Shown: positions 22,301-31,616, counted from the stretch's first letter. The stretch: DNA of 64,000 bases from Zymoseptoria tritici IPO323 (GCF_000219625.1 NC_018211.1:1426001-1490000), one strand, 5' to 3'. The notes: generated from the letters alone by a model not told the origin. Made by a program: numbers and translations.

Positions 22301-23260
22301 ACGACCATTAGCCGCAAACCCAGGATCCATGTGATCCTCCTCCATTTCCAAGGATGGCGCGCGGCTAGGCTGATATGCTACCCGGTGAGCAGGCGGAGGC
22401 GGAGGAGGAGGTGATGAACCCATGTCTCCTTCATACTCAAAAGGCGCAGGCGAGGGTCCTCGTGTGTAATGATCTTGCTGGTGATATGGATTCGGCGAGG
22501 GGATTGGAGAAGCTGAAAGCATCTGTGGATATGCTGAGCCGTCGTGGTATGTCGAAGGTAGAGGCGATCGAGAGCGCGGCGGAGCAGGTGAGGATGGTTG
22601 GTACATGTGCTGCGGTTGACCATCACGTTGTGGGCTATACATCGGCGTCGGAGTGGGAGATGCTGAGGGAGACGGGCGCTGCATTCGTGGCATTGGACTG
22701 CGTGGTCGACGCGACGCGCTTCCTCTTGGCGGAGGAGACGGTATCCTCGGGCCATTGTCCCGTAAGGGTACTGCGACACCTCCTTGTTTCTTGATTGTCC
22801 CAGTAGGTGCCTGCACTGTCTTCATGCTCGAATACGGCCGGAACTTGCTCTTTTGCTTCTTTTCCATGTCACTGTCTGGTGTCCCTTCTTTGCCTCTGAG
22901 GCTTTCCATGCTCTCTCGGCTACCAAACTCTTCATAGGCCTGAAAGGGCTTCCGGAACAGAGCTTTGCTCCGCGTTGTAGAGACGCTGTTCTTGGGTGAC
23001 GACTGCGATATCGACGGGTTGCGACTGTTTGGCGCAGGCTGAAATGACTCCTCGAGGACTTTGACGAAGTTGGAAGGGAACAGTCCTATGGCGCGCGGAT
23101 CTCGTCGCAACCGTCCCATCCACCATTGTCCATCGCCAGCATTGAGCGCCTCGATCAAATCGCCCTCAATGAAGCCCAGGTCTTTCTTAGATTCACCGCC
23201 CCATGAGTACGTCGCCTTGCACCAGCAGGGAAACGTCGGGAGGTCGTTCGGCATCCCCAT
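19373..23260 (-). CDS. CYK3: Cytokinesis protein Cyk3-like (SH3 + transglutaminase-like)
   Basis: Cyk3 acts at the division site with the actomyosin ring and drives septum formation. Single exon, 1295 aa. An SH3 domain lies at the N-terminus (about residues 5-65: FPCWCKATYSWGG through GLFPSNFVKVLEE). A long Pro/Ser-rich disordered middle with poly-Pro stretches follows, then a transglutaminase-like core (RLRAIFTWVSERITW, RGCSEEISLLVRDMC, PNHWWNAVIVDGEWRIMDCAL). The C-terminal beta-rich tail ends in WRGLVLADRSARWCVFAEWECL-type sequence. The Cys, His and Asp expected of a transglutaminase triad all appear to be present. I chose ATG 23260; ATG 23254 (MPNDLPTFP) is equally likely. The frame is open 17 codons further but has no other ATG. 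Confidence 0.92.
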   Translation of the reverse strand: MGMPNDLPTFPCWCKATYSWGGESKKDLGFIEGDLIEALNAGDGQWWMGRLRRDPRAIGLFPSNFVKVLEESFQPAPNSRNPSISQSSPKNSVSTTRSKALFRKPFQAYEEFGSRESMESLRGKEGTPDSDMEKKQKSKFRPYSSMKTVQAPTGTIKKQGGVAVPLRDNGPRIPSPPPRGSASRRPRSPMPRMQRPSPSASPTPTPMYSPQRDGQPQHMYQPSSPAPPRSRSPLPSTYHDGSAYPQMLSASPIPSPNPYHQQDHYTRGPSPAPFEYEGDMGSSPPPPPPPAHRVAYQPSRAPSLEMEEDHMDPGFAANGRHTPIPPSPGGASQMTPSPLRNAMNDVMSSLQDMSIVQQREHSPTRARAPADPWSPDAFDDIRSQSQAQHRTHSSMGFSNHESQQSRAQSSLGFAAHEQHRDFGPPRSRTPQIPPAHAGSEIDSYVTRLENQLRHARSFTEQAPEPPLKGAQYASRPTTASSHSSNSSNGHPGYAHQQHPQLRYQKSALELRRGPLNRTYTTKTNATNSTETSATTQSTTSTQMTSRSIMSGQSAGAFSATSAGSLARRKFGIGSQRGQRGMSLVETKSTGDMAGTKSMTGSSSLMSGPSYHESHASQNQAGFNSMSQWDNDPTGSAGVLGGLSSPQSKRSGFFKRMIDSAKTTARTGAANARSTIGSASASRPSSRAGSRPASPTKSIMGGMGPSSMSGGTPFRPATAQGGAARDMGLGGGGDWMQVRRDVNRSNSLSQREREDRAERCELHDIPVLRPVDLLNELVEGDEGLDGLPVTEPTDFNLPNLALVDKSTRFIQNVPPMVSAHSLAQSFICRPHRSDVQRLRAIFTWVSERITWEDDYEGQIDTRRAIQTKRGCSEEISLLVRDMCLAVGLHAEIVRGYLKSPGEILDLDTVARPNHWWNAVIVDGEWRIMDCALASPTHPQRSAYSSASSQVAESWYFLTRPMEICYTHIPLLPEQQHLVPPVEHEILVALPCAGPSYFRNAVELADFDTSMLHLEGLELAHLHVNVPEDVECVAETEARAFAQDADGDFFESGDVVTKKAFTQAEWIGGRKRFTIKALLPGDDGNGVLRIYAGKRGLMHSVKDNPHSMALALPLTHTGQNPPYDFTTRHPTPHAQRHDLYIVQPQCARLTLNNTFVFSIRQHPSSLSRFTPDTWGSGPGARPASPNPLVRPTSAMSMVSMSASQSGSQYSEGSSNNSGNGMTSAQQKPAKLAIQSPSQKIIRLTRKQEHTSRNVEEDMGLTTAWETVIKIGERGMWRGLVLADRSARWCVFAEWECL

Positions 23261-24237
23261 AGTGCTTGCAGGTATGCTTGCAGGTACCAGAGTACCGCAG
23301 TGAAGTGTCAACGAAAGGCCAATGGCATATCCAAGGACTGTCGTGGTTCAATGCCGCGTATTTCTGAAGATGTTCCACGGTTGCTATGGGCGAGAAAGCA
23401 CTCGGGACGTGTGTGCGAATTGTGGAGGTGTGCGTGGCGTGGAGCGTAAGGTAAGCGATAAAGTGGAAGAGTGCTTGGTGAGATGCTCAATAGTGAAAGC
23501 GCAAGGTCGTATATATCGTCAATGAGAGGCCTGTAGGGTGTGGTTGACATTAGCCTCGAGATAATCGTCGCTTGAGCTATTGTTTTGTTTGTTGTACGCA
23601 GCGAGCTTGGCGTTAAGCTTTGGACTAAGGTAGCGCCAGGGGATATTCTGGGTAAGGTAACCTTGCACCCTCGCACCCTCGCACCGTCATGAACCCCACC
23701 TCTCAACTCGTTACTCGACCTCGTTGCTATTGTACCTACACCTACATGTCGCCCATCGTCTCCTTGCTGAAACAATGAGACACAGCATGTCGGCCGCCTC
23801 TCGACGGCCTGGCAACGCAGCAGGCGCCATGGGCCTCCGCCGACATTTCCGGACCCGAGCATGACCATGCAGTTGTGTCCTCCGACGGCTGCGGCCTCTG
23901 TCGGCCACAACGATGTCGCTGCGTGCGCCATTGTCTGCTGGAGTCACGACCTTGGCTTCAGCTTGGTTGATAAGGTATGTCTTGACTCTTGGATCAATAT
24001 TCAGATCGAGCAAGCAGTCGCTCTGCCCTCCACAGAACCCCAGAGATAGCGCAACCCCGCCGGCGAGCTACGGACTCCTCCGCAAAGTGCACCGACACTC
24101 CCGTCTCCAGCCCATGGCAGCCCACTCCGGTCCGGTTTCTCTTCTAGCACGGCCCAAGTTCGGTGCAATCTTCCAGACTACCTACTTAAACCACTCAAAT
24201 CCCTGGCGGCCATCAATTCCAACACTCAGTTGGTGCA
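23261..24237. other. Promoter region of CYK3 and spacer before the tRNA
   Basis: About 1 kb with no supported protein gene. Just upstream of CYK3, at 23263-23300, are two copies of TTGCAGGTATGC/TTGCAGGTACCA, similar to the kernel of the dispersed repeat family. Around 23664-23690 a short CACCCTCG tandem repeat occurs. Confidence 0.45.
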
Positions 24238-24403
24238 GCCGGGGTAGTACGTGACACTCCAAAATCACCTGATTCGAGCGTTGTCTAACAACATCTCTCA
24301 GGCTCAATCGGTAGAGCGTGTGGCTCTTATGTCTCGCCCTGATGCCAATACCAGGGCTTGAACCGGAACCTCAAGGTCGTGGGTTCGAGCCCCACCTTCG
24401 GCT
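24238..24403 (+). tRNA. tRNA-Lys(CUU), split by two introns
   Basis: The exons, joined, fold into a 73-nt cloverleaf. Acceptor stem: GCCGGGG (24238-24244) with CTTCGGC (24396-24402); all seven pairs form, two as G-U. Then T8, A9; D-arm GCTC/GAGC (24302-24317); anticodon CTT (24326-24328); T-arm GTGGG-TTCGAGC-CCCAC (24379-24395); discriminator T (24403). The B box is GGTTCGAGCCC (24382-24392). A usual anticodon-loop intron of about 38 nt lies at 24330-24367. A second 55-nt insert separates A9 from G10. The anticodon stem has one U-U mismatch (29-41), which could mean reduced function. No other part of the region can supply the 5' acceptor strand, so either the 55-nt insert is removed or the gene is dead. 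Confidence 0.8.
24247..24301 (+). other. 55-nt spliceosomal-type intron inside the tRNA-Lys gene
   Basis: The insert begins GTACGT (24247-24252), has CTAAC at 24285-24289 and ends CTCTCAG at 24301; the putative branch A is 13 nt from the 3' end. This matches the GT-AG introns of the protein genes in this window in length (mostly 50-60 nt) and signals. It lies exactly between tRNA positions 9 and 10. It splits the A box after its first two bases, but the intron's own final AG leaves an A box with only one mismatch. The removal mechanism is inferred. Confidence 0.65.
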
Positions 24404-24446
24404 ATTCCTATCACAACAGAATGGTGCGGCGTGCTCTGAACATTTC

Positions 24447-24452
24447 TTTTTT
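24447..24452 (+). terminator. Possible RNA polymerase III terminator (T6)
   Basis: A run of six T lies 44 nt after the tRNA's discriminator base. It is the first T run of this length downstream on the same strand. The distance is long for a fungal tRNA gene. Confidence 0.4.
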
Positions 24453-24654
24453 GCTTCTGAAAGAGTTGTGGTTTGTGATTTGGGAAATTTCTCTTAGCGC
24501 CGAATTTTGGGCGAGCTAGCCTTTTCGGGAAGCCACTTCTGCCGAGGACTGCAAGGTGAGGACTGAATTGCTAGTGACTGAGAACATGAGACGAGCAACA
24601 CGACAACGGCTAAGCATTCAAGCGTACCATCATGATCTGTCGTTGTGTCTACAT

Positions 24655-26796
24655 TTATTTACTCGGTCCAGGCTTCATCTCCATCCAACTGCCATCACTT
24701 GCCCAGACTCCCGCTTTTGTGTAATCTGCCGAATCACTCCCAGCCATATATCCAAATCTGAAATATTCCGGAAAGCCTTCGGACAAGACATCTTCTTCGC
24801 CTTTGCCATCTTCAATACCATGACGATTCCACGTCCAAGTATAGTTCTTCCCTAGCACGGTGCTGTCATCCCAATGGTAGGCATCATCGCTGAACCCACG
24901 GAAACGCTCGACATCATTGACGAGTATGCTGATACCGTCATATGTATTGTCCAGCTTCGAGTCGTACACCGGCAATGAACCCAAGCCGAAAGTGATATTC
25001 TTGGCGCTGATGGCCAGGATTGTCACTGCTGGCAATAGACTTTCCAGCTGGGCGCCTTTGAGTAAGGATGCCGGAGTCTCCAGTATCGGCGCGAAACCCC
25101 ATCGCGCGATTCCGTTCACGAACAAGCCGAGGAGTAGGCCTTGGTAGACTAGACTCGGTCGGTTCTGGAAGCTCGTGCCTGGTAGGAAGATAAGTCCCAG
25201 GATGTAATGGTGGATCCGGAGATTCAAGCCCGGAATTGCCATGAATATCAGAAGTGTGAGCACAAACAACCCGTAGATACCCAGATACTTCGGCATTCGC
25301 CCTTCGACTCGGAATGCCCATGCCTGACCGAGAGCGATGCATATTATTGCCAGTATGATGATGATCAAAGCAGGCAGGGCACCAGGCTGTGCCTTGATGT
25401 CGTGTGGCGTCAAGCGCTGTATCGGAATCCTGTCAAAGGTGTAGTTGTTCAAGGCACCAACCCACGCCGCTCCGACCCAGAGGATCGTCTTCTCAACTTG
25501 CGCGGTGAGATGGGTCAGGGAACGTTTGATAGCATATCGATATACGACCCATGCACAGAAAGCAGCTGGCAGGAATCGGCCGAACGCAACACTGACCAGG
25601 CCGTAGTAAGTGGTGTTCGACGGCGGATCAGATACCAGTGCGACGTGGAAGAACAGTACGACGAAGATGGACCAGAAGTGCACAGCCGGATTCGTGGTAA
25701 AGAGACTGATCAAAATGGTAAAGACCAGAGTGGGAGCCAGGGCGGGCCAGCGAAGATCTTTGCACTGCGTCTTGGTTCCGGACAGGAAACCAAAGGACTG
25801 TGGGAAGTACGAAGAAAACGGAGTACTTGGAATGTTGCTTCGTGTACCGCCAGTGAACGATGGTTGCTCGCCGGTCATTTGCAGAACACCGCAACCTCCT
25901 TCAAAGTCCGAGATGAACCCGGAGTGTACAGCAGAAGCACAGATCCAGCTGTCTCCTCGATACACGGCGTTGTCGACCAGATCGAAGCCCGTTTGCTGAT
26001 CAGCGGGCCCTCCTACTACCACGGGCTTGTATACAATCTCTTGGTCGCCTACAGCGTGCGGGTTGGAGACCTGAACCTTGTGACAATCTGCAGGACAACG
26101 GAATGCCAGACTTGTGTTGGAGAATGGCCGACACAGGTTTCCATCGACGCCACATGCGTTACCATCTTCCCAGTAGCGAGCAGTGCAACTCAAGCGAATA
26201 GGATTGCCATATCCTGGGATCTCTGCGGCGACAGAGCTCTTCCATAGCAGCAGCGAGAACGACATGAGCCAGAGACAGTATAAAGCTGCTAGCAGAGCTA
26301 TTCGCTGGATGGTCCGAGGTGCATAGCGATCAAGCAGCGCTATAGGGGCATGCTGTAACTTGGGAAAGAACGGCGTGATTGTGTATATCCTGGGCGGCTG
26401 CGGTCCTTTGACCCAGGTCACAGTCTTCGCCCATCCTTTCTTCACGATGGAAGGTATCCGACTCGAGATCTGCTGCTGCCACGAGGCTCTTGCTGCGCTA
26501 CCTTGCCTGTCGAATTCCGTCGGCGTTCGGAGACGACCTGGTCCAATGGTATCGTCGTCGGAGGACTCGTCTCGGTATCGTGATGCTTGAGCCAGATTCG
26601 TATGGTGCCTCAATGCGGCCTCGTTGTCGACTTTGGGAGTGACTATGATAGTCGCCGGTCCGGGTTCATTATCTCTCTCCATTTCGGTGCCTCTCATTCG
26701 ATCATGGCGGCTTTGCGAGGTCGACTCGGTTCCGTAACCCGCCTGCGAGCTCGAGGCAGAAAGCAATGGCGACAATGCCGCCCGTCGTTCGTCCAT
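24655..26796 (-). CDS. LCCL-domain multi-pass membrane protein
   Basis: Single exon, 713 aa. Order: disordered N-terminus (residues 1 to ~100), a basic segment, one membrane helix at about 170-190 (IALLAALYCLWLMSFSLLL), and a cysteine-containing extracytoplasmic LCCL domain at about 205-310. The LCCL signatures are CPADCHKVQVS, VVGG and the YRGDSWICASAVHSGFI motif. About eight more membrane helices follow, then a C-terminal soluble part rich in Trp and Asp. The fold is widespread in filamentous fungi; its role is not established. The start is ATG 26796 (MDERRAALSPLL); the GTG three codons upstream is not a start. The gene is divergent from the aminotransferase gene, with a 420-bp spacer. Confidence 0.88.
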   Translation of the reverse strand: MDERRAALSPLLSASSSQAGYGTESTSQSRHDRMRGTEMERDNEPGPATIIVTPKVDNEAALRHHTNLAQASRYRDESSDDDTIGPGRLRTPTEFDRQGSAARASWQQQISSRIPSIVKKGWAKTVTWVKGPQPPRIYTITPFFPKLQHAPIALLDRYAPRTIQRIALLAALYCLWLMSFSLLLWKSSVAAEIPGYGNPIRLSCTARYWEDGNACGVDGNLCRPFSNTSLAFRCPADCHKVQVSNPHAVGDQEIVYKPVVVGGPADQQTGFDLVDNAVYRGDSWICASAVHSGFISDFEGGCGVLQMTGEQPSFTGGTRSNIPSTPFSSYFPQSFGFLSGTKTQCKDLRWPALAPTLVFTILISLFTTNPAVHFWSIFVVLFFHVALVSDPPSNTTYYGLVSVAFGRFLPAAFCAWVVYRYAIKRSLTHLTAQVEKTILWVGAAWVGALNNYTFDRIPIQRLTPHDIKAQPGALPALIIIILAIICIALGQAWAFRVEGRMPKYLGIYGLFVLTLLIFMAIPGLNLRIHHYILGLIFLPGTSFQNRPSLVYQGLLLGLFVNGIARWGFAPILETPASLLKGAQLESLLPAVTILAISAKNITFGLGSLPVYDSKLDNTYDGISILVNDVERFRGFSDDAYHWDDSTVLGKNYTWTWNRHGIEDGKGEEDVLSEGFPEYFRFGYMAGSDSADYTKAGVWASDGSWMEMKPGPSK

Positions 26797-27216
26797 TATT
26801 GCCACTAGCGCCGCACACCTCGTGGCCGCCTTCCGAGATCCACTATTCTAGCGAAGGTTCGACCAGATCTTGGCCTGCATGGTCGTTCTAACGATGTTCA
26901 TCTTTGCTAGAGCTTCGACTCGAGAAATGCAGTGGGGTAGCAGTAGAAAGCAATGGCATTTCGTCTCGTTCCACCGACCCGATACTCATGTATGGAGGTG
27001 AAGTTGTCGCGGGACATGGATTAGTTCTTTGAATCGAGAACAAGCGCGGAGCGGCGGAGTTCGGTCCTCGTTGCGGGGAGCTCCCTTGCAAGGAGATGGA
27101 ACCTTGATTTGTAAGGACCGGGGTAGATCGAGATAAGAATGACCAGTACATTGGATTACTATTGCTGGAAGACCACTTCCTCTTCTACAACAACAAGACA
27201 GAACTATTTCACAACC
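26797..27216. promoter_or_regulatory. Shared divergent promoter region (LCCL gene / aminotransferase gene)
   Basis: A 420-bp spacer between two divergent starts. It must carry both promoters, but no specific factor site stands out. An in-frame ATG at 27139 on the aminotransferase side could extend that protein by 26 residues. Confidence 0.45.
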
Positions 27217-29191
27217 ATGGTCAATCCAACGAGCAGTACCATGGACTCCAGACCCGAACCCAAGGATCTCTCGCACCACCTAAGCCGAGTGACCAAGCAG
27301 CGTCAGGCCAGTTCCGTCAAACAGTTCTACAAGTACTTCCAAATTCCTGGCATTGGACAATTGGCTGGTGGCCTGCCGAATAATTACTACTTCCCATTCG
27401 ACACACTCGAGGCCAAAGTCGCGCGACCAGACCGCTGGGAGCCGACGCCGAACAGACCCATTGATCCGCCACCGCACAACGATGAAGCCCTCGCAGCTCT
27501 CAGCCTGCACGACAATGGCAAGACAAAGGCAGAAAGCAGCCCGTTAGGGCAACCACAAGATGCGATCCGAGTACCGCATACATCTCTTCAGCCAAATCCC
27601 GTCAAGAAGATCGATCTGTCCACGGCATTGCAATATGGACAGGCGCAAGGATACCCACCGCTATACTACTTCATTCGCGAGTTCACCCAGAAGCACATGC
27701 ACCCGAATTGCCCATATAAAGGTGGGCCAGAAGTTCTGTTGACCTGCGGAAATACCGATGGCTTCAGCAAGGCGCTTCAAGCGTTCAACAATGAGTGGAG
27801 TGAGGAGAAGGACTGGATTCGAGACCGTGAAGGTATTCTTGTGGAAGAGTTTGCTTATATGAACGCCGTGCAAGCCGCACGGCCGCGAGGCTTGAACGTC
27901 GTTCCGGTGGGAATTGACGACGAAGGCATGCGAGCTGCTGGTCCCGGCGGTTTGAAAGAGGTGCTGGAGAATTGGGATTACAAGAAGGGCAAGATGCCAC
28001 ATCTGATGTATACTGTGACGTGAGTTCATCCGCGTGGACGAAGCGAAACGGGATACTAATTGCAAACATAGCATGGGTCAAAACCCAACCTCTGGAGTGC
28101 TCTCCCTCCAGCGTCGACGAGAGCTTTATGCTCTCTGCTCCAAGTACGACATCCTCATCATTGAGGACGACCCGTACTGGTACCTCCAATTCCCGTCTGC
28201 GACTGCAAAGAACACCACGACTACATCGGATCCCGCGAACGTTTCGTTCAACCCCGAAGTTGAGATGTTTGCCAATGCCGAGCCTCGCCCGGAAGGCTGG
28301 AAGAGCAGCGAATACAAGTTTCTTGACAGTCTTGTTCCTAGCTACTTGAGCGTTGACACTGATGGTCGTGTGATTCGTCTGGACACATTCTCTAAGACTG
28401 TCGCCCCGGGCTGTCGATTGGGCTGGATCACAGCACAGCCTGCACTTATCGAACGAATGCTTCGCATCACCGAGACGAGCACACAGCAGCCATCTGGCTT
28501 CGTGCAGTCAGTTGTCGCTGAACTCGTCCTCGGACCAGATCACAGCGGCTTGGACAAGAGCTCAAAGGGCGGCAAGGGTGGCTTGACCACCGGCGAGGGC
28601 TGGAAGGCCGATGGCTGGGTCCGCTGGCTGGAAGGTCTCCGAGGAAACTACGAGCGTCGCATGAACACTATGAGCAGCATCCTCGACTCTGGCAGATTCC
28701 AAGTCAAGGCAGGCCGTCGCAATAGCCTCATGGACGACTCCGAAGACGAGTGGTCCGTTGTTGAGAAGACCGAGTTGTACTCCTTCGACTGGCCAGTCGG
28801 CGGCATGTTCATTTGGTGGAAAATCCATTTCGAGAACCACCCGCTTTACAACACATACAAGAAGATCAAGGGCGGTCTCCCACGCCTGTCTCGAGCGCTC
28901 TGGGTTTTCTTCACCACAAAGCCGTACCAAGTGCTCGTTGCTCCAGGCACAATGTTCAGTCCCACAGCAGAAATTGCCGAGAAAAATGGCTGGAAGTACT
29001 ACCGTCTCTGCTTCGCTGCGATTGACGAGGACAAGCTGGCTCCTGTTAGTCACCGATTGAGAGATGCCGCGAATGCTTTCTGGAGGATCAAGGACAAGAA
29101 GACGATCGACGAATTGCTTGAGGAAGACAGCCAGACGCTGGAAGGTAAAGCAGACCTTGCGACAATGACGGCCATGATTGGGCCTTGTTAA
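27217..29191 (+). CDS. ARO8: Aromatic/2-aminoadipate aminotransferase-like (PLP, fold type I)
   Basis: PLP-dependent transamination, probably of aromatic amino acids or 2-aminoadipate as in the Aro8 family. Two exons: 27217-28019 and 28072-29191 (52-nt intron with TACTAAT branch); 1923 nt, 640 aa. Family signs: the LSTALQYGQAQGYPPLYYFIREF substrate-side motif, LLTCGNTDGFSKAL, MYTVTMGQNPTSGVLSLQRR, the IIEDDPYWYLQF strand, and the PLP lysine in TFSKTVAPGCRLGW (Lys376). It is longer than yeast Aro8 (500 aa) because of inserts near residues 80-120, ~270-300 and ~440-475. The start ATG at 27217 has a strong context (ACAACCATGG). ATGs at 27139 and 27241 are alternatives. The exact substrate is not certain. 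Confidence 0.88.
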
Positions 29192-29771
29192 ACCAGTATC
29201 CACAGAGGCTGAGCGCTGAATGTCACAGATAGAGATATTGCCGCCTTATGATTTATGCCCAGCCGACGGCCCATCGTGAAGTGATGGAGAGATCTTGTGG
29301 TCTTCCTTCTCGCCTCTGGTACGTACCGACGCTGCAAAATGGATGCATATGTGTGCATGCCCGGCGTAACACCGATCATGGTTGTCTTTCGCTTGACGAA
29401 GATCAGGCCTATAGGAGGAGAACTCCGCTCCGGATAACGGCATCCACTTCTTTGACTCACAGACTAGATGCATCGCCACGGCCTTCCAGTCGTTGTAACT
29501 GGCCGGGTCGGAATATGCATGCGAGAGAGCATTGCATAATCAAGGCAAGCTGGTTTGTTGCCTGGCAGTGGCGTCGATGCTTTGCCTTAGATTCACTTGC
29601 TGGGTCCGCTCTTGCCCGTTTGAGCCTGACAGCAAACCTAAAACTCGATGCTCACAGCAAACAGGCGAACTGGCAGCTGTGCATTATACGGCACAGCATC
29701 GAAAGACCTTCACTACATAAGAGGCTCTGTGCGCCCTTTGCAACACTCCCAGGATACCTGTCGTGCCCAGC
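29192..29771. other. Intergenic spacer, 0.6 kb
   Basis: It holds the 3' flank of the aminotransferase gene and the promoter of the AAA ATPase gene. I see no further gene or clear motif. Confidence 0.4.
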
Positions 29772-31616
29772 ATGGACTTCCGAAAATTAGCCAAAGCCCT
29801 TCCAGTGGCAAACGAGTCTACCAACGGCACAGAATCTTTCGGTCTGACAGATCTCCCTGGCAGTATATTGGAGACACTTGTTCCTGGCTATGGTCTCATT
29901 TCGCGATACATCTCGTCGGCCTTTGGCATTGACATCTCAATCTTCGTGTCGACAGGACTCATCTTGTTTGCGGCCGTCAAAGCCGGCCAATTCGTTTTCG
30001 AGTACTTGTCCAACGCGTTCACACGAGCATTCGTCAGTAGCGTCTACATCGATGAGCATGATGATCTCTTCGACATGGTCATGGGCTGGCTCGCCGACAA
30101 CCAACGCACGAAGTCGAGACGGACGGTACGAGCAGTGACGCAGAGAGGGTCGAAGGTTGAGGAAACCATGGACGACTCTCAAGAGACTGGATTGACTGAT
30201 GGTGCCATCTTCGACTACAACAAGTGGAGTGCCCGTATACCACCACGGTACGAGCCTTACTACGGCCGCAATCTCCTCTGGTTTCAGGGACGGCCTTTCT
30301 ACATTCAACGAAGCCGGAAGCCGCAAAGCAGCCGCGTGCAAGTCAGCTTCAGCTCGGTCGAAGACGATCTCATCCAGATAGACTGCTTGGGTCGGAACAC
30401 CGATCCCATCAAAGAGATGCTCAAAATGATCAAGATCAATTCCCTCGAGAAGCTGCAGAACACCACCACAATCCGACACCCGACTCCGAAGGATCGTGCC
30501 CGCTACGGTGGATCGTGGAGCAAGACTTTTTCTCGTCCTTCAAGGCCAATGGAGACTGTAATTCTCGACGACGTCCAGAAGAGAACAATCATCACGGACA
30601 TGAACGAGTTTCTTCACCCCTCTTCGCCGAAATGGTATGCCACGCGAGGCATTCCGTACAGACGAGGGTATCTCTTCCATGGCCCTCCAGGGACCGGCAA
30701 GACCAGTCTAAGCTTTGCTCTCGCTGGCATCTTCGGCTTGGAGATCTATGCTATCAGTTTGCAAGAACCAACACTTACAGAAGGCGATCTTCTTCAACTG
30801 TTCAACGGACTACCGAGGAGATGCATCGTGCTGCTTGAGGATGTTGATGCCGCGGGACTGTTGCGTGACAGTAAGAGTGACGAAAAGGACAAGAAGAAGT
30901 CCAAGAAGACCAAGGCGGAAGATGAAAAGAAGACAGAATCAGAGAAGCCCAAGAAAGAAGCAGAGTACACACTGAAAGACCTCGCGAAAGAGCTCAAATC
31001 CATAAGCACACCCAAATCGAAGAACAGCAACAACGACAGCAACCAGAACAATACAGGCCATCCGAATCGTGCACCAGGCACAGGAATCTCCCTCTCCGGT
31101 CTCCTCAACGCCATCGACGGCGTCGCCACCCAAGAGGGTCGAGTGCTCATCATGACCACCAACCACCCTGAAAAGCTCGACGCCGCTCTAGTCCGTCCTG
31201 GACGAGTCGATCGCCGCGTGGAGTTCAACCTCGCCAAGAGGGACCAGATCAGCGAACTTTTTGTTCGCATGTATGCTGGCGATGACCAGACTTCCAAAGC
31301 CAACAGACAGAGCAACAGCGTCTTGACCAATGGCCACGCCAAGCAGGGCAATGGTAGTCTCTTGCGAAAGCCATCGCACGTCCAAGGTACAGGACTGACC
31401 GACGTGGAATTGCAGCAGTTGGCAGACGAGTTTGCGGGTCACATCCCTGACGATACGTTCACGCCCGCTGAACTCCAGAATCTGCTGATGAGGCACAAGA
31501 AGGAGCCAAAGGCTGCGGTGGACAGGGCTGATGCTTGGGTCAAGGAATTGTTCGCGGAAAAGGAGAAGGCGAAGAAGGAAAAGCAGGAAGCTGAGAGCGA
31601 TGACGATGATGAATAG
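29772..31616 (+). CDS. BCS1-like AAA ATPase
   Basis: Member of the BCS1 family. The founding member inserts the Rieske protein into mitochondrial complex III, but filamentous fungi have several paralogues of unknown role. Single exon, 614 aa. A membrane segment lies near residues 58-80, followed by the BCS1 N-terminal domain (about 85-270). The AAA core has Walker A GPPGTGKT (304-311) and Walker B CIVLLEDVD (351-359). After Walker B, about residues 365-435 are a Lys/Glu-rich insert rich in KK and EK runs. The core then resumes with ISLSGLLNAIDG, the sensor RVLIMTTNHPEKLD and the arginine-finger region ALVRPGRVDRRVEF. The C-terminus is a charged coiled-coil-like tail. The insert and length make a paralogue more likely than true Bcs1 (about 450 aa). 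Confidence 0.87.
   Translation: MDFRKLAKALPVANESTNGTESFGLTDLPGSILETLVPGYGLISRYISSAFGIDISIFVSTGLILFAAVKAGQFVFEYLSNAFTRAFVSSVYIDEHDDLFDMVMGWLADNQRTKSRRTVRAVTQRGSKVEETMDDSQETGLTDGAIFDYNKWSARIPPRYEPYYGRNLLWFQGRPFYIQRSRKPQSSRVQVSFSSVEDDLIQIDCLGRNTDPIKEMLKMIKINSLEKLQNTTTIRHPTPKDRARYGGSWSKTFSRPSRPMETVILDDVQKRTIITDMNEFLHPSSPKWYATRGIPYRRGYLFHGPPGTGKTSLSFALAGIFGLEIYAISLQEPTLTEGDLLQLFNGLPRRCIVLLEDVDAAGLLRDSKSDEKDKKKSKKTKAEDEKKTESEKPKKEAEYTLKDLAKELKSISTPKSKNSNNDSNQNNTGHPNRAPGTGISLSGLLNAIDGVATQEGRVLIMTTNHPEKLDAALVRPGRVDRRVEFNLAKRDQISELFVRMYAGDDQTSKANRQSNSVLTNGHAKQGNGSLLRKPSHVQGTGLTDVELQQLADEFAGHIPDDTFTPAELQNLLMRHKKEPKAAVDRADAWVKELFAEKEKAKKEKQEAESDDDDE

Noticed and set aside
24247..24301. The 55-nt insert as leftover of a second, tandem tRNA (it contains GATTCGAGCG, like a T-loop)
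   Set aside because: The flanking bases do not pair as a T-stem, whereas the insert has full GT-branch-AG signals.
25207..26247. 346-codon plus-strand frame antisense to the LCCL gene
   Set aside because: It is a shadow of a long minus-strand coding exon that has clear LCCL and membrane features.
28562..29203. Minus-strand 213-codon frame inside the aminotransferase
   Set aside because: Antisense shadow; the plus strand has the PLP site and family motifs.
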